Positions 54,174 through 61,423 of a stretch of DNA of 64,000 bases are shown in pieces. Each line of letters opens with the position of its first letter. Position 1 is the stretch's first letter. Origin of the DNA: Pseudidiomarina aestuarii (GTDB lineage: Bacteria; Pseudomonadota; Gammaproteobacteria; Enterobacterales; Alteromonadaceae); contig PYVG01000002.1 of NCBI GenBank assembly GCA_003030745.1, positions 1-64,000 of the forward strand, given 5' to 3'. The position numbers and the translations under genes are program-made. Below the pieces are notes generated by a model, which did not search any database, was not told where the DNA came from, and saw only the letters and a list, made by a program, of their open reading frames with translations.

Positions 54174-55316
54174 ATGAGTGCGCACATGACAACAACCACA
54201 CATCAAGCAGGAACATGGCTCTGGCAGCATCCGCAATGGCCTGACTTTGAATGGCAGGACGAGCAGTTACAGCCATTGCTTCGTCGTGCTTATGATTCCT
54301 TGGGGCAGCTCAAGGGGCGTATGGCGATGGTTGATGGTCATGAAGACTTCACGCTCGATGCGTTACTTGCCAATATCGTTGCGTCCTCGGCTATTGAGAG
54401 CGAGAAAGTGGATGTTTACGGCGTACGCTCTTCGCTTGCGCGACAGCTTGGCGTGGATGATCGGAATCCAGTCAAAGTTTCACAACAGAGCGAAGGTCTC
54501 GCAAATTTGATGCGTGATGCGGTGATCGGTTGGCAGCAACCCTTATGTATGGAAACTCTGTTTCAGTGGCATCGTTGGCTGTTTCAAGGGCACTCATCAT
54601 TGCTGCAAAAAGTAATACCGGGAGAGCTGCGTGGTGACTCACCTATGCAGATAGTGTCTGGTTCGCTGGTGAAACCCAAGGTGCATTTTGAAGCGCCACC
54701 GAGAGAGTCGGTAGAGAGTGATCTGAATCAATTTATCAGTTGGTTTAATAAGACCAAGAATAGTCAACTCGATCCGCTCATCCGCGCCGGTATCACTCAT
54801 CTCTGGTTTGTGACAATTCATCCATTCGAGGACGGTAACGGACGCATTACTCGAGCGCTAACCGATCGTGCGCTTGCGCAAGCGGATCAGAATAGTGTGC
54901 GACTGTTTGCTATGTCTGAGGCTATTCTTGAGCATCGCAGTGACTACTATGATTTATTGGAGCGCACCCAAAAGCATGGTATCGACATCACGGAATGGCT
55001 GGTTTGGTTTATCGAAACTCTCATTCAGTCAGTTGAAACTGCATTGGTGAAAATTGAACGTACTTTGTTTAAGACAAAGTTTTGGGCGCGTCATGCAGAT
55101 AAGTCATTATCAGAGTCTCATCGCAAGGTACTGAACAGATTGCTCGATGGTGACTTCGAACTTGGCATAAACGCCTCGCAATACGGCAGTGTTGCGAAAG
55201 TCAGTAAAGCGACGGCGACTCGGCATCTCACCGACTTGGTAGAACAGGGAGTTCTAGAAAAATTACCTGGCGGTGGCAGAAGCACCCGTTACCGAATCGC
55301 AAACGATCGCGGGTAG
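54174..55316 (+). CDS. Fic family AMP transferase with DUF4172 and winged helix
   Basis: The 380-residue protein has an N-terminal DUF4172-like region (WQHPQWPDFEWQDEQLQPLL), the Fic core with HPFEDGNGRITR (His196), a flap PMQIVSGSLVKPKV, and a C-terminal winged helix (YGSVAKVSKATATRHLTDL). Fic enzymes usually put AMP on target proteins, and the helix may bind DNA. The regulatory helix reads SSAIES, where family members of this class have G or N after the glutamate. ATG 54186 is another possible start. It closes the right side of the Ssp island and matches the broken copy at 43742. Confidence 0.9.
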   Translation: MSAHMTTTTHQAGTWLWQHPQWPDFEWQDEQLQPLLRRAYDSLGQLKGRMAMVDGHEDFTLDALLANIVASSAIESEKVDVYGVRSSLARQLGVDDRNPVKVSQQSEGLANLMRDAVIGWQQPLCMETLFQWHRWLFQGHSSLLQKVIPGELRGDSPMQIVSGSLVKPKVHFEAPPRESVESDLNQFISWFNKTKNSQLDPLIRAGITHLWFVTIHPFEDGNGRITRALTDRALAQADQNSVRLFAMSEAILEHRSDYYDLLERTQKHGIDITEWLVWFIETLIQSVETALVKIERTLFKTKFWARHADKSLSESHRKVLNRLLDGDFELGINASQYGSVAKVSKATATRHLTDLVEQGVLEKLPGGGRSTRYRIANDRG

Positions 55317-55335
55317 ACGGCAACAACACGGTAAT

Positions 55336-55426
55336 TCAGCACGTCGGCTCAGCATTTACAGTGGGAGCCTGAACCAGAACCTCTAGCGGAATACCGAGTC
55401 CTTGGTGGAGGCGGCGGATCATGTTC
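55336..55426 (-). pseudogene. C-terminal remnant of a HigA-type antitoxin
   Basis: On the minus strand the frame reads NMIRRLHQGLGIPLEVLVQ and stops soon after. This block is the end of HigA/XRE antitoxins (R-x-L-H-x-G-L-G-I-P). The rest of the gene and any toxin are missing. It is joined directly to a fragment of a beta-lactamase-fold gene. Confidence 0.6.
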
Positions 55427-55547
55427 AAGCTATAGGCGGCACCGAAATTGTGATCATGTTTGTGGTTGTCGGTAACTTCGCCATTGCGATGACCAAACGC
55501 TTTGCGCTGTAAGAACGCATCGTGCCAGGTGTATTGCATCCAGTCCG
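55427..55547 (-). repeat. 121-bp copy of part of the two-domain beta-lactamase gene
   Basis: This stretch matches 56798-56918, inside the second domain of the gene at 56461-58881, with only a few base changes by eye. It encodes MQYTWHDAFLQRKAFGHRN and the next residues in the same orientation. It has no start or end of its own. It is a detached duplicate fragment. Confidence 0.85.
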
Positions 55548-55675
55548 ACAGGAATATAGGGAAGCGAGCAGCTAAAGCCAGAAGTGGTTATTTCCATTTT
55601 GGAAACAACCACCGAACACGGCGTCACTCCTAAGGAAGGCAAACTAAAAAGGTGAACCACTCAAGTTTGTTATTC

Positions 55676-55715
55676 GGCTCAAATAGTGAGCCGAATAAGA
55701 GCTTTAATCGGCTCA
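55676..55715. promoter_or_regulatory. fic-type operator, copy 3 (no fic gene follows)
   Basis: GGCTCAAATAGTGAGCC (55676-55692) and a downstream half site GGCTCA (55710-55715) repeat the fic operator, with the spacing seen in copy 2. The left outer half site is missing, and no fic sequence follows. It is likely the remains of a third fic locus or a captured control site. Confidence 0.65.
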
Positions 55716-55730
55716 TCCTCATCACTATTA

Positions 55731-55849
55731 ATCACCACTAACAGTGAATAAACAGGAGAATCCTCCTGCCAACACATATATTCACCGTTAACAGTGATTA
55801 AAGCTTGAAATTTCTCTATTCCCATCTATATTCACTAATTACGGTGATT
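55731..55849. promoter_or_regulatory. Three XRE operators spaced exactly 50 bp apart
   Basis: ATCAC-N8-GTGAAT begins at 55731, TTCAC-N8-GTGAT begins at 55781, and TTCAC-N8-GTGAT begins at 55831. Each is an inverted repeat with an 8-nt spacer, and the spacing is 50 bp both times. They stand just before the XRE gene at 55873, which is the likely binder. Looping or cooperative binding over five helical turns is plausible. Confidence 0.75.
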
Positions 55850-55872
55850 TATTTGGCTGGGATTTTAACGAT

Positions 55873-56163
55873 ATGGCGAAGAAAGTAACGGCTTCCGATA
55901 TGCCGAGTGCGGCGTTTATCGATAACGCAGCGGTGTTAGGACAGCTCATTAAAGCGAAACGAACGGAGCTTGGCATCAAATTGGCTGACTGTGCGGCGCT
56001 TTGCGGTATCGGGATTAATACGTTGTCACGTATCGAAAACGGTAATGCCAATTGCACCTTGGCAGCGGTTTTCTCTGCCTTAAAGGGTTTGGGTATTCAG
56101 CTCACATCGAAAGAGTTAATGCCTGAATCTCAGTCCTCATCGAATGCTGAGGAGTGGATCTGA
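55873..56163 (+). CDS. XRE/HipB-like transcriptional regulator
   Basis: The 96-residue protein has a lambda-repressor-type helix-turn-helix at about residues 25-80 (LGQLIKAKRTELGIKLADCA and TLSRIENGNANCTLAAVF). It resembles HipB antitoxins. It probably binds the three operators upstream and represses itself. A small unrecognised protein follows, starting 2 nt after its stop. No full HipA kinase adjoins it, so it may be an orphan regulator or half of an unknown pair. Confidence 0.8.
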   Translation: MAKKVTASDMPSAAFIDNAAVLGQLIKAKRTELGIKLADCAALCGIGINTLSRIENGNANCTLAAVFSALKGLGIQLTSKELMPESQSSSNAEEWI

Positions 56164-56165
56164 CG

Positions 56166-56405
56166 ATGGTAAACACAGACGCATATCAACTCAGTGTGAA
56201 TTACGGTGATGATGTTATCGGTAGCTTGGCATTAGATAAAAGTACCAATCTACTCAAGAGCAGCTCTCTTCTTAGTCATCTGAAGGAACACCCTCACATT
56301 AAGACTAGCGATACAGAGTACGTTCAGGCATTGAGTGACAATATAGCTGCCAGAACCCATTACCTGAGAGAGCAAGCAGCAGATATTCCGTCCATTACGG
56401 TATAG
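56166..56405 (+). CDS. Small unrecognised protein paired with the XRE regulator
   Basis: The frame starts with ATG at 56166, right after the XRE stop, and codes for 79 residues beginning MVNTDAYQLSVNYGDDVIGS and including LKEHPHIKTSDTEYVQALSD. I do not recognise it. It is short and soluble, with no membrane segment or clear motif. The position is where hipA would start, but the sequence does not look like HipA. It may be a toxin, an inhibitor, or a truncated relic. A frame four codons longer is possible. Confidence 0.5.
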   Translation: MVNTDAYQLSVNYGDDVIGSLALDKSTNLLKSSSLLSHLKEHPHIKTSDTEYVQALSDNIAARTHYLREQAADIPSITV

Positions 56406-56460
56406 CCGCTAGCTAGAGTCTGAACTTAGATCTGCTTAAGAATGGGTGTGGCTCGCTCCA

Positions 56461-58881
56461 TCAAAGCCACTCATTGCCAAGGAACTCGAGGATGCTGCGG
56501 GCGAGGCCCGAGGCGAAGAGTTTGTCGGAGTTGCTGAAGATTACGAGGCCGTCGTTGGTGTCGGGGTAGAGGTGGACGTAGGTGCGGAAGTCGCCGCTGT
56601 CGCCCGAATGGTAGTAGCGCAGGCGGCCAGTGCTGGTTTGTTTGACGGCAAAGCCAAGAGCTCGGTGGAGTTGACCCACCTCGGTAGGAAGCGTTTTTTG
56701 CAGCGCAAACATTTGCCGCGATGCATCAGCATGAAGCGGCGTATCGTCGCGCATGAGCGCTGCGGCAAACTTGGCGTAGTCGCCGGCTGTTGTGGTTAAG
56801 CTGTAGGCGGCACCGAAATTGTTGTCATGTTTGTGGTTGTCGGTAACTTCGTCATTGCGATGACCAAACGCCTTGCGTTGCAGAAACGCATCGTGCCAGG
56901 TGTATTGCATCCAGTCCGCGTCAATCACTTCGGTAATCTGTTGGTCGACCAAGGCCTGTAATCCGTCATCATCTAAACCCAATTCATGTTGCAGAACGCC
57001 GCGTAAATACTCGTAGCCCTCACCCGAGTATTGAAAGTCGGTACCCGGCTCAAACAACAAGCGCAACTCACCACCGGTATCGGAGCGCCAATTGGGTAAG
57101 CCCGCTGTATGCGTTAAGAGCATGCGCGCGGTTATCTGCTCGTTCCATGGGCTTGGCTTTAAATCGGGATGGCTCCAATAGGTATGCACAGGCACGTCAA
57201 GGTCAATCACACCGAGAGCGGCTTGTTGCAAAACCAAATAGGCAAACACAGGTTTCGCGAGTGATGCCGCTTCAAACAGAGTTTCAGAGGTTATCTTGGT
57301 GCCGGTATCGACATTGGCGACGCCAAAGCTTTGGTTGAACGTCACCTTTCCGTCTCGAATTAACGCAACAGCAAGTCCTTCCACCTGAGACTCATCAAGC
57401 TGCTGTTGAATAAAGTCTGCCAAGCTTTGTTGCTTGGGTTGGTCATAGTTGTAGCCACTTTCCAGAGTGACGCGTAACCAGCGCACCTCACCGGCTTTGT
57501 CGGTCAAAAATTGGAAGGTGGTATTGCTCGCAGGATCAATGAAAGTGCGTTCACCAATAGCAACCAATGGCGCCCATTCTTCGTCCACCGCCACATGCAA
57601 GGCCTCTGACCGTACTTGGAATGCATGTTGTGGCTCATTACCATCCGGTCGTCCGAATTCACCGACAAACGCATCAAGCTTCTCTGGCGCTAACGCAACG
57701 CGCTGGAACACTTTGGGTTTAGTAGGCTGCCAGCCATAGTGTTGCGCAACGGTTCGCGCAATCGCTGCCATCAAATTAAAGCCATTGTCACTATTGGTCA
57801 TAATAACCAGGGCTTGTTGATGCTCCACAGAGCCCACTAAATAGCTGGTAAAGCCAGGAATACTGCCCCAGTGGTCGAACACGATATCATCCGATCCGTC
57901 CACGTAATGCTTCTTAAAGCCCAGTCGAACGGGCGTGCGCGCAAACATATCGGCAGCTAATTCTTGGCTGATAAGGGTGTCCTGCCCGGTGTGATAATCT
58001 TCAATCAAGGTCATCACAAAGTGGGCGAGGTCGGTCGGCGTTGTCCATACACCACCGGCACCTTTAAATGGATATAACTGATAGGGATAAGCGCTGAGTT
58101 GCTCAGTATAGCCACTCGCTCGGCGCGCCATCAGCGCTTCAGGTATGGGTTGTTCAAATGAGCTACTGCTCAAACCCAGCGGTTTGAATATGGCGTCTTG
58201 AACCGCTGCTTCAAAACGTACGCCGCTAACATCTTCAATCAGTTGCTGAATAATGGTGTAGCCGGGGTTCGAATACTGATAGCGCTCACCTGGAGTGGTA
58301 AACAAAGACGCTGGTGGACCTTCATAGGGTGCCTCACCAGCTAACATCTGAGTGACGGTAGGCAAGGTTTCATCGACACCATAAGGTCGCGGAACATGAT
58401 TGTTGACGCCAGCTTGATGCCCTATTAAATGGCGCAAGGTCACCTTCTGCGTTTCGGTAAACTCACTGTCGGGCAATTGCCATGACTTCAAATACTCGTT
58501 GATGTCACCGTCGAGGCTGATTTTACCCTTCTCGACCCAGGTCATAGCCGTCACAGCCGCCAACGGTTTGCTGAGTGACGCTCCGGCAAATACAGTCGTG
58601 GGAGTTACTGGTTGAAGCGTATTCAGATCAGCGTAGCCATAAGTTCGTTGCCATTTGATCTCGCCGTGATCAATAAACGCCATACTCACGCCGGCAATGT
58701 TGTCTTTCAGCATCACCTCGGCAATGGATTGCGTCGTGAGCTGGTCCGCTAAATACTGATTCGGCAGCAGTAGGCTTTCGATAGCTTTTACGTCCGACTC
58801 GCTCGAATTTTCGGCCATAGCCGCCGGCACATTCAATGCTACGGTCGCCAGCGCCAACGTGAACATCCGCATACTAGACAT
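56461..58881 (-). CDS. Exported protein with two beta-lactamase-fold domains
   Basis: The 806-residue protein has a signal peptide (cut near AAMAE) and two serine hydrolase domains of the class C beta-lactamase/PBP-like family. Domain 1 (about 40-390) has SxxK in GASLSKPLAAV, YSNPGY and HWGSIPG. Domain 2 (about 465-800) has ASLAKPVFAYL, YSGEGY and HSGDSGDF. Both catalytic sets look complete. It may hydrolyse peptides or esters in the periplasm; there is no evidence for antibiotic resistance. The ATG at 58881 follows GAGAGG. A 121-bp piece of domain 2 is copied at 55427. Confidence 0.84.
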   Translation of the reverse strand: MSSMRMFTLALATVALNVPAAMAENSSESDVKAIESLLLPNQYLADQLTTQSIAEVMLKDNIAGVSMAFIDHGEIKWQRTYGYADLNTLQPVTPTTVFAGASLSKPLAAVTAMTWVEKGKISLDGDINEYLKSWQLPDSEFTETQKVTLRHLIGHQAGVNNHVPRPYGVDETLPTVTQMLAGEAPYEGPPASLFTTPGERYQYSNPGYTIIQQLIEDVSGVRFEAAVQDAIFKPLGLSSSSFEQPIPEALMARRASGYTEQLSAYPYQLYPFKGAGGVWTTPTDLAHFVMTLIEDYHTGQDTLISQELAADMFARTPVRLGFKKHYVDGSDDIVFDHWGSIPGFTSYLVGSVEHQQALVIMTNSDNGFNLMAAIARTVAQHYGWQPTKPKVFQRVALAPEKLDAFVGEFGRPDGNEPQHAFQVRSEALHVAVDEEWAPLVAIGERTFIDPASNTTFQFLTDKAGEVRWLRVTLESGYNYDQPKQQSLADFIQQQLDESQVEGLAVALIRDGKVTFNQSFGVANVDTGTKITSETLFEAASLAKPVFAYLVLQQAALGVIDLDVPVHTYWSHPDLKPSPWNEQITARMLLTHTAGLPNWRSDTGGELRLLFEPGTDFQYSGEGYEYLRGVLQHELGLDDDGLQALVDQQITEVIDADWMQYTWHDAFLQRKAFGHRNDEVTDNHKHDNNFGAAYSLTTTAGDYAKFAAALMRDDTPLHADASRQMFALQKTLPTEVGQLHRALGFAVKQTSTGRLRYYHSGDSGDFRTYVHLYPDTNDGLVIFSNSDKLFASGLARSILEFLGNEWL

Positions 58882-58980
58882 AATGAATCCCTCTCTCACT
58901 TGCTTGTTCAATTTCCATGGATTGAAAGATATGAGTCGCAACGAGCCCCCCTAAGGTTTACTCACCATAGGGATACAGGC

Positions 58981-60258
58981 CTAGTTCGTGGCTCGAGTCA
59001 GCGTGAGCTTTTGGTCGCCGAAAATCAGCAGGGCATTGGCATCGGGTGATTCCTCGTCAAAGGCGATGGTGACGGGGACGTCCTGCAATTCGAATCGATG
59101 CGCATCTATCGCAAACAAGGGGGAGCGACGCACCGTTTCGCCCTCAGGAGTACGCTCGTGATAAATCAAGCGGCCCTCTTGGCTGGTCAAGGTGATGGTA
59201 TTGTTGGCGCTGTTTTCTGCCAGTAGGTAAGTGCCTACAAACGCAGCCAAATCGGCATCGCTCAGGCGTTGGTAAGGAGGATGCTCAAAGCTTGGGAGTT
59301 CTAGGCGCGGATCGATAAGATGTAGCGCAATATCTTGCAACGCGTCGTCGGCAGAGGTATTGGTCAGGAGCACCACGCCAACTTGATTATCGGGACGATA
59401 CGCCATAAAGGTTTGATGACCGCTGCCCTCACCGCCATGGTAGAAAGCGGTGTAGCCGTTACTGTCATGGCGGTGCCAGCCAAGACTGCGTTGCTGCAAA
59501 ATCTGATTCTGCAGAAACCGTGCGAGATCTGCTGGGGTTGAATACAAACCACCGGCACCGTAGGCCACACTTGGTGTTGCGGCTGGCGTTTCGAGCGGCG
59601 TCATACCAGCATGGAAGCCTGCTAAGAGTTCTAAGTTTGGTGTGTAGCTGGTGTGCTCGAGTCCTAACGGCTCAATCACGGATTCGTTCAACAACGTAAC
59701 AAACTCGCTTTGGGTACTCTGCGCCAAAGACTGCGCCAGTATCGCCATACCTACACTGGAATACTCGTGCTCAGCCGGTAGCTGCGACGAGCGAGTTAGT
59801 GCTTGCAGCAAGCCCTCAGTACTATTACTGACCAAGACATCGTTACCAATATTCCGTGGTAATGCGGCGGTATGATTCGCCAAATGGATGAGTTGCGTAT
59901 CAGCGTTGTCGACAAGCCCCGGCCAAATAGCAGTAAGCTGCGTGTTCAAAGCAACTGCGCCCGACGCGACAGCTTCTTCCAGCACTTGTGCGGTAAATAG
60001 CTTGGTCAACGAGCTGATCGCAAACTGAGATTGCGCCGAAATCGGCGTAGCACCATCGGCATGAGTATTGCCATATGCGTAAAAATGAACACCCTGCGGA
60101 TTGATCAACCCGACCACAACAGCGGGTCGATGGCCGTTATCGACCGCTGCGTGGATACTTTGTTTTACGTCAGCAGGGATCGCCTGCAATTGAGCGGTGT
60201 CATAGCTTCCGCAGGCCACCACCATGAGGCTCGCAAGCGCGATAATTAGTTTCTTCAT
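58981..60258 (-). CDS. Beta-lactamase-family serine hydrolase lipoprotein
   Basis: The 425-residue protein starts with a lipoprotein signal (LASLMVVACGS), so it should be anchored to a membrane through the cysteine. The hydrolase has SxxK in ISSLTKLFTAQ, EYSSVGMAI as the tyrosine motif, and YHGGEGSGHQTF as the third motif. It is a serine beta-lactamase-like family member of unknown substrate. The ATG overlaps the stop of the XRE gene (ATGA), and GGA stands before it. It forms an operon with the XRE and DUF2975 genes upstream. Confidence 0.82.
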   Translation of the reverse strand: MKKLIIALASLMVVACGSYDTAQLQAIPADVKQSIHAAVDNGHRPAVVVGLINPQGVHFYAYGNTHADGATPISAQSQFAISSLTKLFTAQVLEEAVASGAVALNTQLTAIWPGLVDNADTQLIHLANHTAALPRNIGNDVLVSNSTEGLLQALTRSSQLPAEHEYSSVGMAILAQSLAQSTQSEFVTLLNESVIEPLGLEHTSYTPNLELLAGFHAGMTPLETPAATPSVAYGAGGLYSTPADLARFLQNQILQQRSLGWHRHDSNGYTAFYHGGEGSGHQTFMAYRPDNQVGVVLLTNTSADDALQDIALHLIDPRLELPSFEHPPYQRLSDADLAAFVGTYLLAENSANNTITLTSQEGRLIYHERTPEGETVRRSPLFAIDAHRFELQDVPVTIAFDEESPDANALLIFGDQKLTLTRATN

Positions 60259-60479
60259 GATTTTTCGTCCTTGTTGTCGGGCTGGTACTCCAGTATGTCG
60301 CCCGGTTGGCATTCCAATACCTCGCAGAGTTTGGCGAGGGTATTGAAGCGAATGCCGCGAACATGACTGTTTTTCAGCAACGATAGATTGGTTTGTGAAA
60401 TCTCAATCGCGTCTGCGAGATCTTTCATCTTCATTTTTCGGCGTGCCATCATGACATCGAGATTGACGATAATCGGCAT
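60255..60479 (-). CDS. Small XRE regulator (YozG-like)
   Basis: The 74-residue protein is almost entirely a helix-turn-helix (MKMKDLADAIEISQTNLSLL, about 16-35), with VRGIRFNTLAKLCEVLECQP and a short acidic tail. Proteins of this type are regularly paired with DUF2975 membrane proteins. Its start overlaps the DUF2975 stop and its stop overlaps the hydrolase start, both by ATGA. It may regulate the operon. Its effector is unknown. Confidence 0.85.
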   Translation of the reverse strand: MPIIVNLDVMMARRKMKMKDLADAIEISQTNLSLLKNSHVRGIRFNTLAKLCEVLECQPGDILEYQPDNKDEKS

Positions 60480-61105
60480 CAGATAAACTCATCATTTTCG
60501 GTTTGAATGGTCACTCCAAGGCTGAATGCTTGGGCAATGGCTAAAACAAACAGGCCACCCACAATTAAGCCCCACTGCACATTGGGGTAGATAAAGAACA
60601 CACCTTCTGAAGTCGAAACCTTAAGGTAAATAAAGGCAAACTCGGCAATGTCAGTGGCATTGGGGATAAACAGATAAAACCGAGCAAATACCTCTAAGTA
60701 CAACACCGCTGAGATAACCAACAGAGTCACACCCACGCGCTTCAACAGCGTCGGTGTATTTTGCTGAAATGGGCGACCTGTACTCAGTGTGCCGATAAAT
60801 TCGCGCAGCCAACACAAGGTATGAATAATGAGTCCACCAATCAGTAAAATGGTCACAGCGCGGCTGAGCGCGAAACCAAAGCTGTTGGTTTCAATTGACA
60901 GCTGTCCCTGATTACTCGCCAGCGCCCAACCCTGTTCACTGACAACCGTGGTCACGGACGACTCGTCAAATACAACCTGCCAAGTAGTGAGAAGCTGCTC
61001 ATCGAGCAAGGGCATGACCAGCGCAAATATGCTGGTTCCGAGTGTAATCAATACCGTCAGCGCAAGCGCGAGCGTGACCAGTTGATAGAGAGGTTTTGCA
61101 GTCAT
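60479..61105 (-). CDS. DUF2975-family membrane protein
   Basis: The 208-residue protein has four hydrophobic segments (about 8-30, 75-97, 120-142 and 170-195) and matches DUF2975, a family of unknown role found with small XRE regulators. The loop between the second and third segments includes LREFIGTLSTGRPFQQNT, typical of the family. The ATG at 61105 has GGAAGA before it; a longer frame upstream is less likely. It is the first gene of the three-gene coupled operon. Confidence 0.82.
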   Translation of the reverse strand: MTAKPLYQLVTLALALTVLITLGTSIFALVMPLLDEQLLTTWQVVFDESSVTTVVSEQGWALASNQGQLSIETNSFGFALSRAVTILLIGGLIIHTLCWLREFIGTLSTGRPFQQNTPTLLKRVGVTLLVISAVLYLEVFARFYLFIPNATDIAEFAFIYLKVSTSEGVFFIYPNVQWGLIVGGLFVLAIAQAFSLGVTIQTENDEFI

Positions 61106-61165
61106 AAGCGAGTCTTCCACAGTGAATAACGGTTGAAAAGTACACAGTGAGATGATGTTTTGCAA

Positions 61166-61423
61166 TAAAAAGTTTATGTAATACGTAAATAAATATGAAT
61201 TGAGGAAGAAGAGAAGACCACGATTGGCGCTGGCTAAACATTTCTGCTATAACATCTAAACAGCATTAATTAATCAATGCAAAAATACATGCATAAAGCA
61301 GATAAGGCGCATTAAATAAACCATATAAAACAATATTATACATCTTATAAAAGCCTATATTTATCCATGCATTAATAGCAGTATTTAATATCAATAAATA
61401 CTCAACAGCGAGTTCATGATGCG
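61166..61423. promoter_or_regulatory. AT-rich divergent gap with repeated GCATTAA motifs
   Basis: The 258-bp gap between the DUF2975 operon and the YjjJ-like gene is very AT-rich. GCATTAA(T/A) occurs at 61263, 61309 and 61369, and GCATT-N8-AATGC at 61263-61280 is an inverted repeat. These may be sites for the YjjJ-like protein, which has its own DNA-binding domain. The promoters cannot be placed with certainty. Confidence 0.45.

Noticed and set aside
54006..54236. Minus-strand frame across the fic operator
   Set aside because: The operator is nearly palindromic, so both strands read similar codons (LFGS, EPN). There is no ribosome site and it overlaps the fic start.
55548..55655. Short plus-strand frame ending TTTEHGVTPKEGKLKR
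   Set aside because: It may be the tail of a lost gene, but it is too short to name and has no start; left out of the feature list.
56446..56799. 117-codon plus-strand frame opposite the two-domain hydrolase
   Set aside because: Low-complexity valine/glutamate-rich translation, antisense to a complete gene; no support.
58255..58275. tRNA T-loop-like GGTTCGA
   Set aside because: It lies inside a coding gene and no cloverleaf can be formed around it.
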